64,000 nt of DNA. Origin: Planctomycetota bacterium. Its GTDB lineage: Bacteria; Planctomycetota; UBA1135; UBA2386. How positions within the stretch are numbered: the stretch's first letter is position 1; each line of letters begins with the position of its first letter. The position numbers and the translations under genes are program-made. The notes beneath the pieces were generated by a model. It was not told where the DNA came from. It saw nothing but the letters and a program-made list of their open reading frames with translations, and did no database searches. This document shows positions 46,801 to 54,804 of this stretch, piece after piece. Location of the stretch: the NCBI GenBank assembly GCA_020638655.1, contig JACKIC010000005.1:248001-312000 (forward strand), written 5' to 3'.

Positions 46801-47290
46801 CCGAGTTGATGACCGCCGAGAGGTCCGCCATCGGCTGATCGACGCCGTCGCGGTCCTTGCGGAAGATGCGCACGGTGACGTAGCGCACGTTGCGGTTGTC
46901 CAGACCGGCGAACGGCTGCACGCTGATGCGGCGCGACCAGATCCACTGACCGCTGCGCTGGTAGTTGCCCGAGAGCACGTGGTCGGGCGCGATCAGCACC
47001 GAACCCGTGGTCTGGATCGACAGCGTCGGGCGGTTGACGATGCCGTCGTCGAGCACGTCGAGGTCGACCGCCGCGTCGACCTGACCGCGGTCGACGTAGC
47101 CCTGGATCTCCGACAGGATCGCCTGCGCCTTGGTGTAGGCGAACACGCGGTCGCGCTCGGTGTTGGTCGTCAGATAGTTGATCGTCAGGTGGTTGATCAG
47201 CACGACGGCGCCGATCACGAGGATCAACAGGGCGAAGGCGAGTTCGGCGAACGTGAACCCTCCTTCCTTCGGATGACGAGTTTTGATCAT
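43799..47290 (-). CDS. Giant prepilin-like protein of 1163 residues
   Basis: An ordinary prepilin start (KEGGFTFAELAFALLILVIG, Glu5 after Gly) is joined to about 1130 residues of exported sequence, far longer than usual pilins (120-350). The large part is rich in Tyr, Asn, Gly, Ser and Thr. It has immunoglobulin-like stretches near the C-terminus (IQIQYDVSWTRWDGEPYTA; SYLLRIDCFRQGAQVHYSY) and segments without recognised domains. The ATG at 47290 gives a ten-residue leader. It is coupled to the PulJ-like gene and may be a tip adhesin or secretion component, which is inference. Confidence 0.85.
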   Translation of the reverse strand: MIKTRHPKEGGFTFAELAFALLILVIGAVVLINHLTINYLTTNTERDRVFAYTKAQAILSEIQGYVDRGQVDAAVDLDVLDDGIVNRPTLSIQTTGSVLIAPDHVLSGNYQRSGQWIWSRRISVQPFAGLDNRNVRYVTVRIFRKDRDGVDQPMADLSAVINSAGSAFPTTEVFDVYLLAIENIPGWWVYMDSIKPFVESMITDLETRNPGLQFRTHWITKSSFGRNQGYRPYVNDTLDSLQPVPQVYHYPGRMPTGNSSSFYYVPDNIGARINVDGTERNGYDATTNPHPYALADFFNHGMRYYDELELWQTRVAEVEAREQAIAAAIAANTTPPAELDDMSKEPTWRLLLEDMYSSPDKYRNALMINLHGELLPMPALRNYSDAARDPVTYPRIRVVTHPAELRTYRNPGAPGSSDPLQLRIYAYNDNTPTYTGSQFAPITYIDVMGVDLVDHASPYGELNSTLCDLQSLRGGVPVGTIPDSSYFAFATAKNYYDALVEPNEMRYWATWNDSGIPGDPRFTRIYFWNTPVVAPPVGGCGLENTERAQLYFMPYIPCPVEAARNFSTNLASTGVGPKNTARWTLTIQPAALTSSVFVDDDGNHYNPTDDVVLKVKTRIYSGANPYTAGTMWPPSARNQPENLSVTYAWWADSAEDVPITERSQFNGDPRHVPYKDLFAGDADYPDGYNWYHDSLNNSSENSAADYPSITASKLANRWNSSMSCDVPRYFELLRKALVKSNIVYTTLTGFSYYYLGIGNDIGYDSANGYPNSIPSDLTPHGVPSTGGYLNTITSARRFVRDTNAAYWWGKPWLGELFPDSSVSTWEGLDAGGAMVGNLTAGTSSGQFYQGTVNSVYSGNTNRTAYGTAINNYHQRTSSPGCTAFFNIGTSSSSFHHTSTSGTGPLTAIGLELANNYNMTMPTDAPISRPFGLTWSGTTGEHWNFAPYSTQRYSASLYRTYYTHSGGIGSGLVKLVDNTGTDAAYIVVNGIDKTVDAGTTFIAKFACLSLVHSFFEAGDTSNTLRIQQLPRLEIESPTDITELLDPSTIQIQYDVSWTRWDGEPYTATGSFSEDELELEYVIMYSPDNGTTWLHVQDDSVATPSERPTDPTYLIGDTGAGSETYDWDVPQAQFPEGSYLLRIDCFRQGAQVHYSYHKTKIYIQR

Positions 47291-47416
47291 GTTCGTACGT
47301 TCCTGACGGACAACGAGCCTGGACATGGCGATCGGTCCTATCGGCAGGTTCGCGACCCGAGGTGGTGCCGAACCACGACGGCAGTCCCGAGCTGAGACCG
47401 GGGGCACCAGACGCCG

Positions 47417-49303
47417 GTGACAGCGACGCGACGCTCGCGGCACCGCGGTGAGGTGTCGGGATTTGCATCACCGGTCGACCGCGTCGATGCTGCGCGGATC
47501 TTGTCGCGTCTCGGTTCGAGTCTCGCCGCGCTGCGCCGGCCCTGGCAGCTGCTGCTCACGCATCGCTGGCTGGTCCTGATCGGCGTGCTGTTCGTGCCGG
47601 TGCACGCCGCGATCAGCCTGTGGATGCCGCGACTGCTCGGCCAGACGCTGGACCTGCTGCAACGTGGCGCTGCTGCAGGCGCGGCAGCCGATGGCGCGGC
47701 CGCGGTGCTCGACACGCTTCGCGACACGTGCCTGCTGCTGCTGGTCCTCGCGCTCGCCGAGTCCGGCGCGCGCTACATCTCGCGCAAGACCCTGATCGAC
47801 GCTTCCCGCTACGTCGAGCAGGAGCTCAAGAACGAAATGGTCGCGCACTTGCAGCGCCTGCCGGTGCCGTGGTTCGACCGCGTGCGCACCGGCGACATCA
47901 CCAGCCGACTCACCTCGGACGTCGAACTCGTCCGGTTCGTGATGGGACCGCTGCTGCTGCACGGCGGCAGCACCCTGTGTCTGTTGCCCGCCGGCATCTG
48001 GCTGATGGCGCAGATGAACGTACCGGTGACGCTGACGGCGATGGCCGCGTTCGGCGTGCTGTTCGTGGCGATGCGCATCCTGCTGCCGCGTCTGCACCGC
48101 TGGAGCAAGACGTCGCAGGAAGCGATCGCGGCGCTGTCGCAGCAGGCCCAGGAGGACTTCGCCGGCATCCGCGTGGTGCAGCAGTTCGACCGCGTCGACC
48201 GCGAACGGGCGGCGATGGCGACGCGCAACCGTCGTTACCTGCTGGCCAACCTGCGCCTGGTCCGTCTGCGCTCGTTGGTGCACGCGCTGTCGCATTCGAC
48301 CAGCGGTCTGGTCACCTTCGGCGTGCTGCTGGTCGGCGGCATGGAGGTCATCGGCGGCGCGATCAGCGTCGGCGAACTGTTCCAGTTCACCGGCTACCTG
48401 GCGCTGCTGACGTTCCCGCTCGAGATCCTGGGCTGGACCCTGGCGACGATGCCGCGCGCGATCGCCGCGGCCCAACGCATCCAGGAGCTGCTCGACACGC
48501 CGGCCGAGCGGCGCGACGGCGCGCGCCCGGAGCTGACCGGCCACATCGAGGTGCGCGACCTGACCTTCACCTATCCGGGTGCGGAACGCCCGGCCCTGAC
48601 CAACCTCTCGTTCGTATTGCCGCCTGGCGGCAAGCTCGGCCTCGTCGGCCCGGTCGGCAGCGGCAAGTCGACGCTGCTGGCGATCCTGCTGGCGTTCTAC
48701 GAACCGCCGCGCGGCACCGTGCTGATCGACGGCCACGACGTGCTCGACCTGTCGCCCGACGCGGTGCGCAAGGTGTTCGCGTTCGCCGCGCAGGAGCCGT
48801 TCCTGTTCAGCGACACCGTCGCCAACAACGTCACCTTCGCGCGCGAGAGCGTCGACGCCGAACTGCTCGCCGACGCCGTCGCCGCCGCGGCCCTCGATCA
48901 GGACCTGCCGCAGCTGCCGGGCGGCCTGCAGACCATCGTCGGCGAACGCGGCGTGACCTTGTCGGGCGGGCAGAAGCAGCGCGTGGCGTTGGCGCGCGCG
49001 TTGCTCGACGACCGTCCGGGCCTGCTGCTCGACGACACGCTGTCCGCGGTCGACACCGTCACCGAACGGCGCATCCTGCGTGGGCTCGCCGCCCAGCGCC
49101 GGGACCGCACCACGATCGCCGCCTCGCATCGCCTGTCGGTGGTCGCCGACGCCGATCTGATCCTGGTGCTCGATCGCGGCGCCGTGGTCGAACGCGGCAC
49201 GCTGACGACGCTGTTGGCCGAGAACGGTCGCTTCGCCGCGGCGTGGCGCCGCCAGACCGAAGCCGAGGCATTGGAGACGCCGAGCCAGGAGCCGGCCCCG
49301 TGA
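47417..49303 (+). CDS. ABC exporter subunit with degenerate ATP site (heterodimer half A)
   Basis: The 628-residue protein fuses six transmembrane helices with one ATPase, as in LmrA, MsbA and BmrC. Walker A is GPVGSGKST, the signature is intact (LSGGQKQRVALARAL), but Walker B is LLLDDTLSAVD, with Asp in place of the catalytic Glu. The next gene has the complementary pattern. Such pairs export drugs, lipids or peptides. The GTG start at 47417 follows a 126-base divergent gap to the giant prepilin gene. The stop overlaps the partner start (GTGA). Confidence 0.94.
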   Translation: MTATRRSRHRGEVSGFASPVDRVDAARILSRLGSSLAALRRPWQLLLTHRWLVLIGVLFVPVHAAISLWMPRLLGQTLDLLQRGAAAGAAADGAAAVLDTLRDTCLLLLVLALAESGARYISRKTLIDASRYVEQELKNEMVAHLQRLPVPWFDRVRTGDITSRLTSDVELVRFVMGPLLLHGGSTLCLLPAGIWLMAQMNVPVTLTAMAAFGVLFVAMRILLPRLHRWSKTSQEAIAALSQQAQEDFAGIRVVQQFDRVDRERAAMATRNRRYLLANLRLVRLRSLVHALSHSTSGLVTFGVLLVGGMEVIGGAISVGELFQFTGYLALLTFPLEILGWTLATMPRAIAAAQRIQELLDTPAERRDGARPELTGHIEVRDLTFTYPGAERPALTNLSFVLPPGGKLGLVGPVGSGKSTLLAILLAFYEPPRGTVLIDGHDVLDLSPDAVRKVFAFAAQEPFLFSDTVANNVTFARESVDAELLADAVAAAALDQDLPQLPGGLQTIVGERGVTLSGGQKQRVALARALLDDRPGLLLDDTLSAVDTVTERRILRGLAAQRRDRTTIAASHRLSVVADADLILVLDRGAVVERGTLTTLLAENGRFAAAWRRQTEAEALETPSQEPAP

Positions 49304-51099
49304 CCGACCCCTACGCGGACGACACGCCCGAGGGCCGCCTGCACCTCGGCTTCCTGCGCCAACTCTGGCCGCACGCGCGCCCCTACCGGCGCGGTTTCCT
49401 GGCGTGCCTGCTGATCCTGGCCGTGTCGTTCGTGCTCGAACTGCTCGGGCCGTACCTGCTGCGGCTCGCGATCGACGGCCCGATGCTCGACGCCGCCGGG
49501 TCGACCGACGATCGCCTGTGGCGGCTGGGCGGCCTCGCCGCGGGTTTCCTCGGCATCACCGCGGCCGGCGCGTTGCTCGGCTTCGTCTACGGCCAACTGA
49601 CGGCCTGGAACGGCCAGCGCGTGATCCGCGACATCCGCCGCAAGCTCTACGAACACCTGCTGCGCCTGCCGCTCACCTACCACGAGCAACACCCGGCCGG
49701 CAAGCTGACGACGCGCGTCACCAGCGACGTCGAGAACCTCAATGAACTGATCTCGACCGGCGTGCTGCAGTCGGTGTTCGACCTGCTCAAGATCGGCGGT
49801 GTCCTGGTCGCCCTGTTCTTCCTCGACCTGCACCTGGCGCTGTTCACGGTCGCCACCACGCCCGTCGTCGTGATCCTGAGCGTGTTGTTCCGCCGCAACG
49901 CCGAACGTTCGTACCGGGCGGTGCGCGGCCGGCTGGCGCTGCAGAACGCGTTCACGACCGAACTGGTCGGCGGCATCCGCACGACGCGCGCGTTCGGCCG
50001 CGAGGACGAGGTCGGCAAGCGCTACGCCGCGCGCAACCAGACGACGACGGCCGCCTGGCTCGACACCGTGCGGCACTTCTCGCTGTTCTTCGCCCTCGTC
50101 GATCTGTGCCTGCGCGCCACCACCGTCGGCTTGTTGTGGTTCGGCGGCAGCGCCGTGCTCGAAGGCCGACTGCAGGCCGGCCAGTTCGTGCAGTTCTGGC
50201 TCTACTACAACCTGCTCACGGGACCGATCCGCGAACTGGGCGAGAAGTACAACGTGCTGCAGGCCGCGTTCGCGAGCTGCGAACGCGTCTTCCAGATCCT
50301 CGCGGTACCGACCTTCCCGCCGCCGCAGACCCGCACGCTGCCGTCGCCGCGCCGCGGCGCCGCGCGCGTCGAGTTCGACCGCGTCGGGTTCTCGTACCTG
50401 CCGGGCACCGTCGTGTTGCGCGACGTGTCGTTCGTCGCCGAACCCGGCCAGACCATCGCCATCGTCGGTCCGACCGGCGCCGGCAAGACCACGCTGCTGT
50501 CGCTGGTTGCACGGTTGCGCGACGCCGACGCCGGCACCATCCGCGTCGACGGCCAGGACGTGCGCGACCTCGACCTGGCGGCGCTGCGCGCGCGGGTCGC
50601 CTACGTGGCGCAGGACCTGTTCCTGTTCACGGGCACCGTGCTCGACAACGTGCGCCTGTTCGATCCGCGCATCGACGAGGCCCGCGTCTGGCAAGCGTTG
50701 CAGACGGTCGGCGCCGCGGACTTCGTCAAGGCACTGCCCGACGGGTTGCGGTCCGCGGTGCAAGAACGCGGCGGCACGTTCTCACAGGGTGAGCGCCAGC
50801 TGCTCGCGTTCGCGCGCGCCCTGGTCGCCGAGCCCGACGTGCTGGTGCTCGACGAAGCGACCTCGAGCATCGACAGCGAATCGGAGGCGCGCCTGCAGCA
50901 CGCGCTGACCGAACTGCTGCGGGGCCGCACCGCGATCGTGGTCGCCCATCGCCTGTCCACCGTACGAGACGCCGATCGCATCCTGGTGCTCGAGCATGGC
51001 CAGGTCGTCGAGTCGGGCACCCACACCGAACTCGCCGCACGCGCCGGTGCCTATGCCCACATGCTGCAGCGCGTGTCACCCCCCATGGGAAGGACCTGA
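49300..51099 (+). CDS. ABC exporter subunit with catalytic ATP site (heterodimer half B)
   Basis: The 599-residue half-transporter has six transmembrane helices (including FLACLLILAVSFVLELLGPY) and an ATPase with Walker A GPTGAGKTT (near residue 390), Walker B VLVLDEATSSID with the catalytic Glu, but a changed signature FSQGERQLLAFARAL. Together with half A this gives one active ATP site (this Walker B with the partner LSGGQ) and one degenerate site, as in TM287/288 and BmrCD. A substrate cannot be predicted. The GTG start overlaps the partner stop. Confidence 0.94.
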   Translation: MTDPYADDTPEGRLHLGFLRQLWPHARPYRRGFLACLLILAVSFVLELLGPYLLRLAIDGPMLDAAGSTDDRLWRLGGLAAGFLGITAAGALLGFVYGQLTAWNGQRVIRDIRRKLYEHLLRLPLTYHEQHPAGKLTTRVTSDVENLNELISTGVLQSVFDLLKIGGVLVALFFLDLHLALFTVATTPVVVILSVLFRRNAERSYRAVRGRLALQNAFTTELVGGIRTTRAFGREDEVGKRYAARNQTTTAAWLDTVRHFSLFFALVDLCLRATTVGLLWFGGSAVLEGRLQAGQFVQFWLYYNLLTGPIRELGEKYNVLQAAFASCERVFQILAVPTFPPPQTRTLPSPRRGAARVEFDRVGFSYLPGTVVLRDVSFVAEPGQTIAIVGPTGAGKTTLLSLVARLRDADAGTIRVDGQDVRDLDLAALRARVAYVAQDLFLFTGTVLDNVRLFDPRIDEARVWQALQTVGAADFVKALPDGLRSAVQERGGTFSQGERQLLAFARALVAEPDVLVLDEATSSIDSESEARLQHALTELLRGRTAIVVAHRLSTVRDADRILVLEHGQVVESGTHTELAARAGAYAHMLQRVSPPMGRT

Positions 51100-51120
51100 G
51101 CACGCACGCACATCCCGAGG

Positions 51121-51126
51121 TATGCT
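51121..51126 (+). promoter_or_regulatory. Possible -10 element (TATGCT) for the subtilisin-like protease
   Basis: TATGCT lies 28 bases before the ATG at 51155 and overlaps the alternative ATG at 51122, which supports the later start. Confidence 0.3.
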
Positions 51127-51154
51127 CCCCCCGTCGGCAATCCTCCGTCGCCCC

Positions 51155-52954
51155 ATGCTGCCGCCCATCCTGCTCGTCTTGCTGTCGTTCGCGGCGGCCC
51201 CCCAAGACCCCCCGGCCCCGCGCCGCGCGGTGATGCCCAAGGCCATCGCCGTCGCGTTGCCGATCGCCGCCTCGCAGACGCGTGTCGTGCTCAAGCTGGT
51301 CGAAGAACACGACGAGTCTGCTCGCAGCGACCTCGTCACCGCCGGGCAACTCACGGCGCCGGACGTATTGGCCATCACCGCGGACCGACCGGTGTCGCCC
51401 TTCTTCGCCGGCCTCGAGAACGAGCTCGCGGCGATCCGCCGCCGCCAACTGGCGCACAGCGCCCGGCCCGAGGTCGACCTCGCACGTTACTTCCAGGTCG
51501 AGACGCGCGACGCCGCGGACACGGCGACGATGGTGCGGCGCCTCAACGAACTCGCTTGCGTCGAGCTGGCCTATCCTCGCGAACTGCCGACGCGGCCTCC
51601 CGGTGAGTCAGCGCGCGAACTGGCCCCCGGCGACATCCTGCCGGTGACGCCCGACTACACCAACCAGCAGGGTTACCGCGGGGCGGCGCCGACCGGCATC
51701 GATGCCGACTTCGGGCGCAGCATCACCGGCGCCAGCGGCCAAGGGGTGCGCGCCGTCGAGATCGAGTGGGGTTGGGACTTCGACCACGAAGACATCTCGC
51801 AGCTGCGGCCTTCGGCGCTGGTCGGCCCACCGGTCTGGAACGGCCTCTACAACGACCATGGGCTCGCCGTGGTCGGCGAACTCGCCGCCGATCCCGACCA
51901 GTACGGCGTCACCGGCCTGGTCCCGGACCTGCAGATGCGCGTAGCCACCAACTATCCGGCCTCCGGCTACAGCGTCGCCAACGCGATCGCCGCGGGCCTG
52001 GGCGTGCTGCAGGCCGGTGACCTGTTGGTGCTCGAGGCGCAGACCTCGACCCCGCTGGGCCTGGGACCGACCGAGTGGATCCAACTCGACTTCGACGCGA
52101 TCCTGGTCGCCACGTCGTTGGGCGTGATCACCATCGAGGCCGCGGGCAACGGCGCCGTCGACCTCGACTCGCCGATCCTCGGCGGGCTGTTCGACCGTGC
52201 CGTGCGCGACTCGGGCGCGATCCTGGTCGGCGCGACCAACGGCTCGGCTTCGTTCCGTGCCCCGTTCAGCAGCTACGGCGCGATCGTCGACGCCAACGGC
52301 TGGGGCTACAACGTCGTCACCGCCGGTTACGGCAACCTCGCGACCATCGGCAACGACTCGCGCCAGAGCTACACCGACACGTTCTCGGGAACGTCGTCGG
52401 CGACGCCGATGGTGACGGCAGCGGTCGCCGCGCTGCGCGGTGCGGCCCAGGCCCAACTCCACCCGGCCGCGGCCGCGGCCTTCGACGGTTTCGCGATCCG
52501 CCAGCTGCTGCGTAACCACGGCACCGCGATCGCCGGCAACCAACTGATCGGCAGGCGCGTCGCCATCGAGGCTCTGCTGGTCGCCGCCGGCATCTGGCGC
52601 GGGCTTTCGGTGGTCGGCGCGCCGATCACCGGACAGACCTGCACGCTGCAGCTCGCCCCCCCCTCACCGATGGGACCCGGCGATCTCTACGGCATGCTCG
52701 GTGCGTTGGATGCCGGCAACCAGGCATTGCCCGCACCGCTGCCGGCGTCAGCCGGACGCCTGCTGCTCGACCCGGCGACGACGGTGACGCTGGCGATCGG
52801 CGTGCACGGCACGACCCCCGCCAGCCTGCCGATCACGGTCCCCAACGACCCGCTGTTCCGCGGCCTGAGCCTCTTCGCCCAGGGCGCCTCGTTCGGCATC
52901 GGCACGGGCAGCGTGACGGTGAGCAACGGCGTCGAACTGTTCCTGCGGCTCTGA
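51155..52954 (+). CDS. Secreted subtilisin-like (S8) serine protease with C-terminal domain
   Basis: The 599-residue protein has a short leader (LPPILLVLLSFAAAPQD), a propeptide-like region to about 165, then an S8 domain. The catalytic His is in NDHGLAVVGELAA (about 235), the oxyanion Asn in IEAAGNG, and the Ser in FSGTSSATPMVTAAVAAL (about 414). Where S8 relatives have Asp (ADVE or ADIE before the WxxDH turn), this protein has AVEIEWGWDFDHEDI, with Glu at the expected position. The end (about 500-599) carries the LPITVPNDPLFRGLSLFAQG segment seen in secreted proteins of this lineage. A start at 51122 is possible. Confidence 0.85.
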   Translation: MLPPILLVLLSFAAAPQDPPAPRRAVMPKAIAVALPIAASQTRVVLKLVEEHDESARSDLVTAGQLTAPDVLAITADRPVSPFFAGLENELAAIRRRQLAHSARPEVDLARYFQVETRDAADTATMVRRLNELACVELAYPRELPTRPPGESARELAPGDILPVTPDYTNQQGYRGAAPTGIDADFGRSITGASGQGVRAVEIEWGWDFDHEDISQLRPSALVGPPVWNGLYNDHGLAVVGELAADPDQYGVTGLVPDLQMRVATNYPASGYSVANAIAAGLGVLQAGDLLVLEAQTSTPLGLGPTEWIQLDFDAILVATSLGVITIEAAGNGAVDLDSPILGGLFDRAVRDSGAILVGATNGSASFRAPFSSYGAIVDANGWGYNVVTAGYGNLATIGNDSRQSYTDTFSGTSSATPMVTAAVAALRGAAQAQLHPAAAAAFDGFAIRQLLRNHGTAIAGNQLIGRRVAIEALLVAAGIWRGLSVVGAPITGQTCTLQLAPPSPMGPGDLYGMLGALDAGNQALPAPLPASAGRLLLDPATTVTLAIGVHGTTPASLPITVPNDPLFRGLSLFAQGASFGIGTGSVTVSNGVELFLRL

Positions 52955-52985
52955 CCGTTCGCAGGGCACTGGCCGCCCGCAGCCA

Positions 52986-54119
52986 CTACTTGGCGAACTC
53001 TGCGGGCAGCGGACCGGTCAGCGTCTTGAGGAACGTGACGATCGACGCGACCTCGGCGTCGGTCAGCTTCTTGTTGAGCTGCAGGAGCGCCATGTCCTTC
53101 ACGGCCTCTTCGAGCGTCGCGACCTTGCCGTCGTGATAGTACGGCGCGGTCTTCTCGACATTGAGCAGCGACGAGACCTTGAACATGAACTTGTCGCTCT
53201 CGCTCTTGGTGACCTCCATGCGGCCCGTGTCGGTCGTGGGGTAGGGCCCGTAGACGCCGAGTTTCTGGATCATGCTGCCGCCGACGAGGCGGCTCATGTG
53301 GCACTGCGTGCACCCCGCGTCCATGAAGGTCTTGAGCCCCTGCTTCTCCTCGTTGGAGAAGGCGCGGTTGTCGCCGTCGAGGAACTTGTCGAACTTCGAC
53401 TTGGTCACCAGCGTGCGTTCGAAAGCACCGATCGCGAGCTTGAAGTTGGCGGCCGTGACCGCGTCACCAGCGCCGGGGAACGCTTTGCCGAACGCAGCGA
53501 CGAGCTCCGGCTTGGCCTTGATCTTCGCGAGCAGATCCGCCTCGTCGGTGATGCCGTGCTCGATCGGGTTGAGCATAGGCATGATCGCCTGCTCCTCGAC
53601 CGTTGCCGCGCGCGCGTCCCAGAACTGCGCATACTGCCGGAAGGCGTTGTAGACGGTCGGCGTGTTGCGCGTGCCGTTCTTGCCGTCCGAACCCGGCGAC
53701 GTCGGCTTGCCGTCCTGGCCGTAGTTGGCGAGGTCGTGGCACGACGCGCAGCTGAGGTTGCCGTTCTTCGACAGACCCTGCTCGTGGAACAGCGTCTTGC
53801 CGAGCGCCACCTTCTCCGGCGTGCTCGGGTTGTCGACGGTCGGCGCGAACGGCTCGCTGCCGAAGAACGTCTTGACCATCACCATGTCCAGGCGCACGGG
53901 CGGGGCCGGTTTCTGCGCAGCAGGCTTGGGGTCTTGGGCGGAGGCATCCGACGCCGGCTGGTCCGGCTTACCGGCGGGCTGCTGGGCTGGCTGCTGGGCG
54001 GGCTGCTGGGCGGGCTGCTGGCCACCGGCTGGTGCGATGGGAGCAGGCTTGTCCCCACCACAAGCGGTGACGCCGAGGGCCGCGGAGAAAACGAGGGGCA
54101 GGGCGAAACGGGTCTTCAT
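52986..54119 (-). CDS. Di-haem cytochrome c peroxidase lipoprotein
   Basis: The 377-residue protein has a lipobox (GVTAC, Cys20), a Gln/Pro/Ala tandem linker (about 34-50), then a bacterial cytochrome c peroxidase/MauG domain with haem sites CASCH (124-128) and CTQCH (270-274). It likely reduces H2O2 with electrons from the periplasm, or oxidises another substrate as MauG does. Helices RQYAQFWDARAATVEEQA and the late YYHDGKVATLEEAV are typical of the family. The ATG at 54119 fits the lipoprotein signal. It is convergent with the protease gene (31-base gap). Confidence 0.92.
   Translation of the reverse strand: MKTRFALPLVFSAALGVTACGGDKPAPIAPAGGQQPAQQPAQQPAQQPAGKPDQPASDASAQDPKPAAQKPAPPVRLDMVMVKTFFGSEPFAPTVDNPSTPEKVALGKTLFHEQGLSKNGNLSCASCHDLANYGQDGKPTSPGSDGKNGTRNTPTVYNAFRQYAQFWDARAATVEEQAIMPMLNPIEHGITDEADLLAKIKAKPELVAAFGKAFPGAGDAVTAANFKLAIGAFERTLVTKSKFDKFLDGDNRAFSNEEKQGLKTFMDAGCTQCHMSRLVGGSMIQKLGVYGPYPTTDTGRMEVTKSESDKFMFKVSSLLNVEKTAPYYHDGKVATLEEAVKDMALLQLNKKLTDAEVASIVTFLKTLTGPLPAEFAK
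53977..54023. repeat. 12-bp tandem repeat in the peroxidase linker
   Basis: Almost four copies of GGCTGCTGGGCG (with one variant base) encode QQPA units in the linker after the lipobox. Slippage here would change linker length in frame. Confidence 0.8.
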
Positions 54120-54225
54120 GGTTCGTTCTGGTCGGACGGCAGTCGCCGTATCCGAACCTGGAGAACTCCCGCGGGCCAGACGGATTTCAACTGGCCTTGG
54201 CCCCGGCAACGGTTCGAATGGCCCC

Positions 54226-54804
54226 ATGACGTCGATCGTGCTCGCCAGCACCTCGCCTTACCGACGGAAGCTGCTGCAGCGCCTCGGGCTACCGTTCACC
54301 AGCGAGGCGCCCGGCATCGAAGAGGCCGCGATCAAGCAGGCCGGCGGGGAACCGGCGGCGATGGCCAGCGCCCTGGCCCGGCACAAGGCCCAGGCGGTCG
54401 CCGCGCGCCACCCCCAGGCCGTGGTCATCGGCAGCGACCAGATTGCGAGCATCGATGGCGAGGTGCTCGACAAACCCGGCACGGCCGCCGCCGCCGCGGC
54501 GCAACTGCGGCGCCTGCAGGGCCGCGAACACACCCTGCTGACCGCGGTGGCGATCGCGAACGCGGGTGAGGTCGTAGACTTCCTCGACGTCACGCGTCTG
54601 TGCATGCGCCTTCTGACCGACAGCGAGATCGAACGATACGTCGCAGCCGACCAGCCCCTGGACTGCGCCGGCAGCTACCGCATCGAGGGCCTGGGCATCA
54701 GCCTGTTCGCCGGCATCGATTGCGAAGACCAGACCGCGATCGTCGGCCTGCCGCTGCTGCGCCTGTGCGCCGAGCTGCGCCAACTGGGGATCGCGGTGCC
54801 GTGA
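54226..54804 (+). CDS. Maf-family nucleotide pyrophosphatase (YceF-like)
   Basis: The 192-residue protein has the family opening VLASTSPYRRKLLQRLGLPF, the active-site VVIGSDQIASIDGEVLDKPG and AGSYRIEGLGISLF. Maf enzymes remove pyrophosphate from modified or non-canonical NTPs; the PGIEEAA and GSDQIA features resemble the 7-methyl-GTP-specific YceF subgroup. The ATG at 54226 is clear. The stop overlaps the next gene's GTG (GTGA), coupling it to the DUF1549 protein, which is an odd partner. Confidence 0.9.
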   Translation: MTSIVLASTSPYRRKLLQRLGLPFTSEAPGIEEAAIKQAGGEPAAMASALARHKAQAVAARHPQAVVIGSDQIASIDGEVLDKPGTAAAAAAQLRRLQGREHTLLTAVAIANAGEVVDFLDVTRLCMRLLTDSEIERYVAADQPLDCAGSYRIEGLGISLFAGIDCEDQTAIVGLPLLRLCAELRQLGIAVP

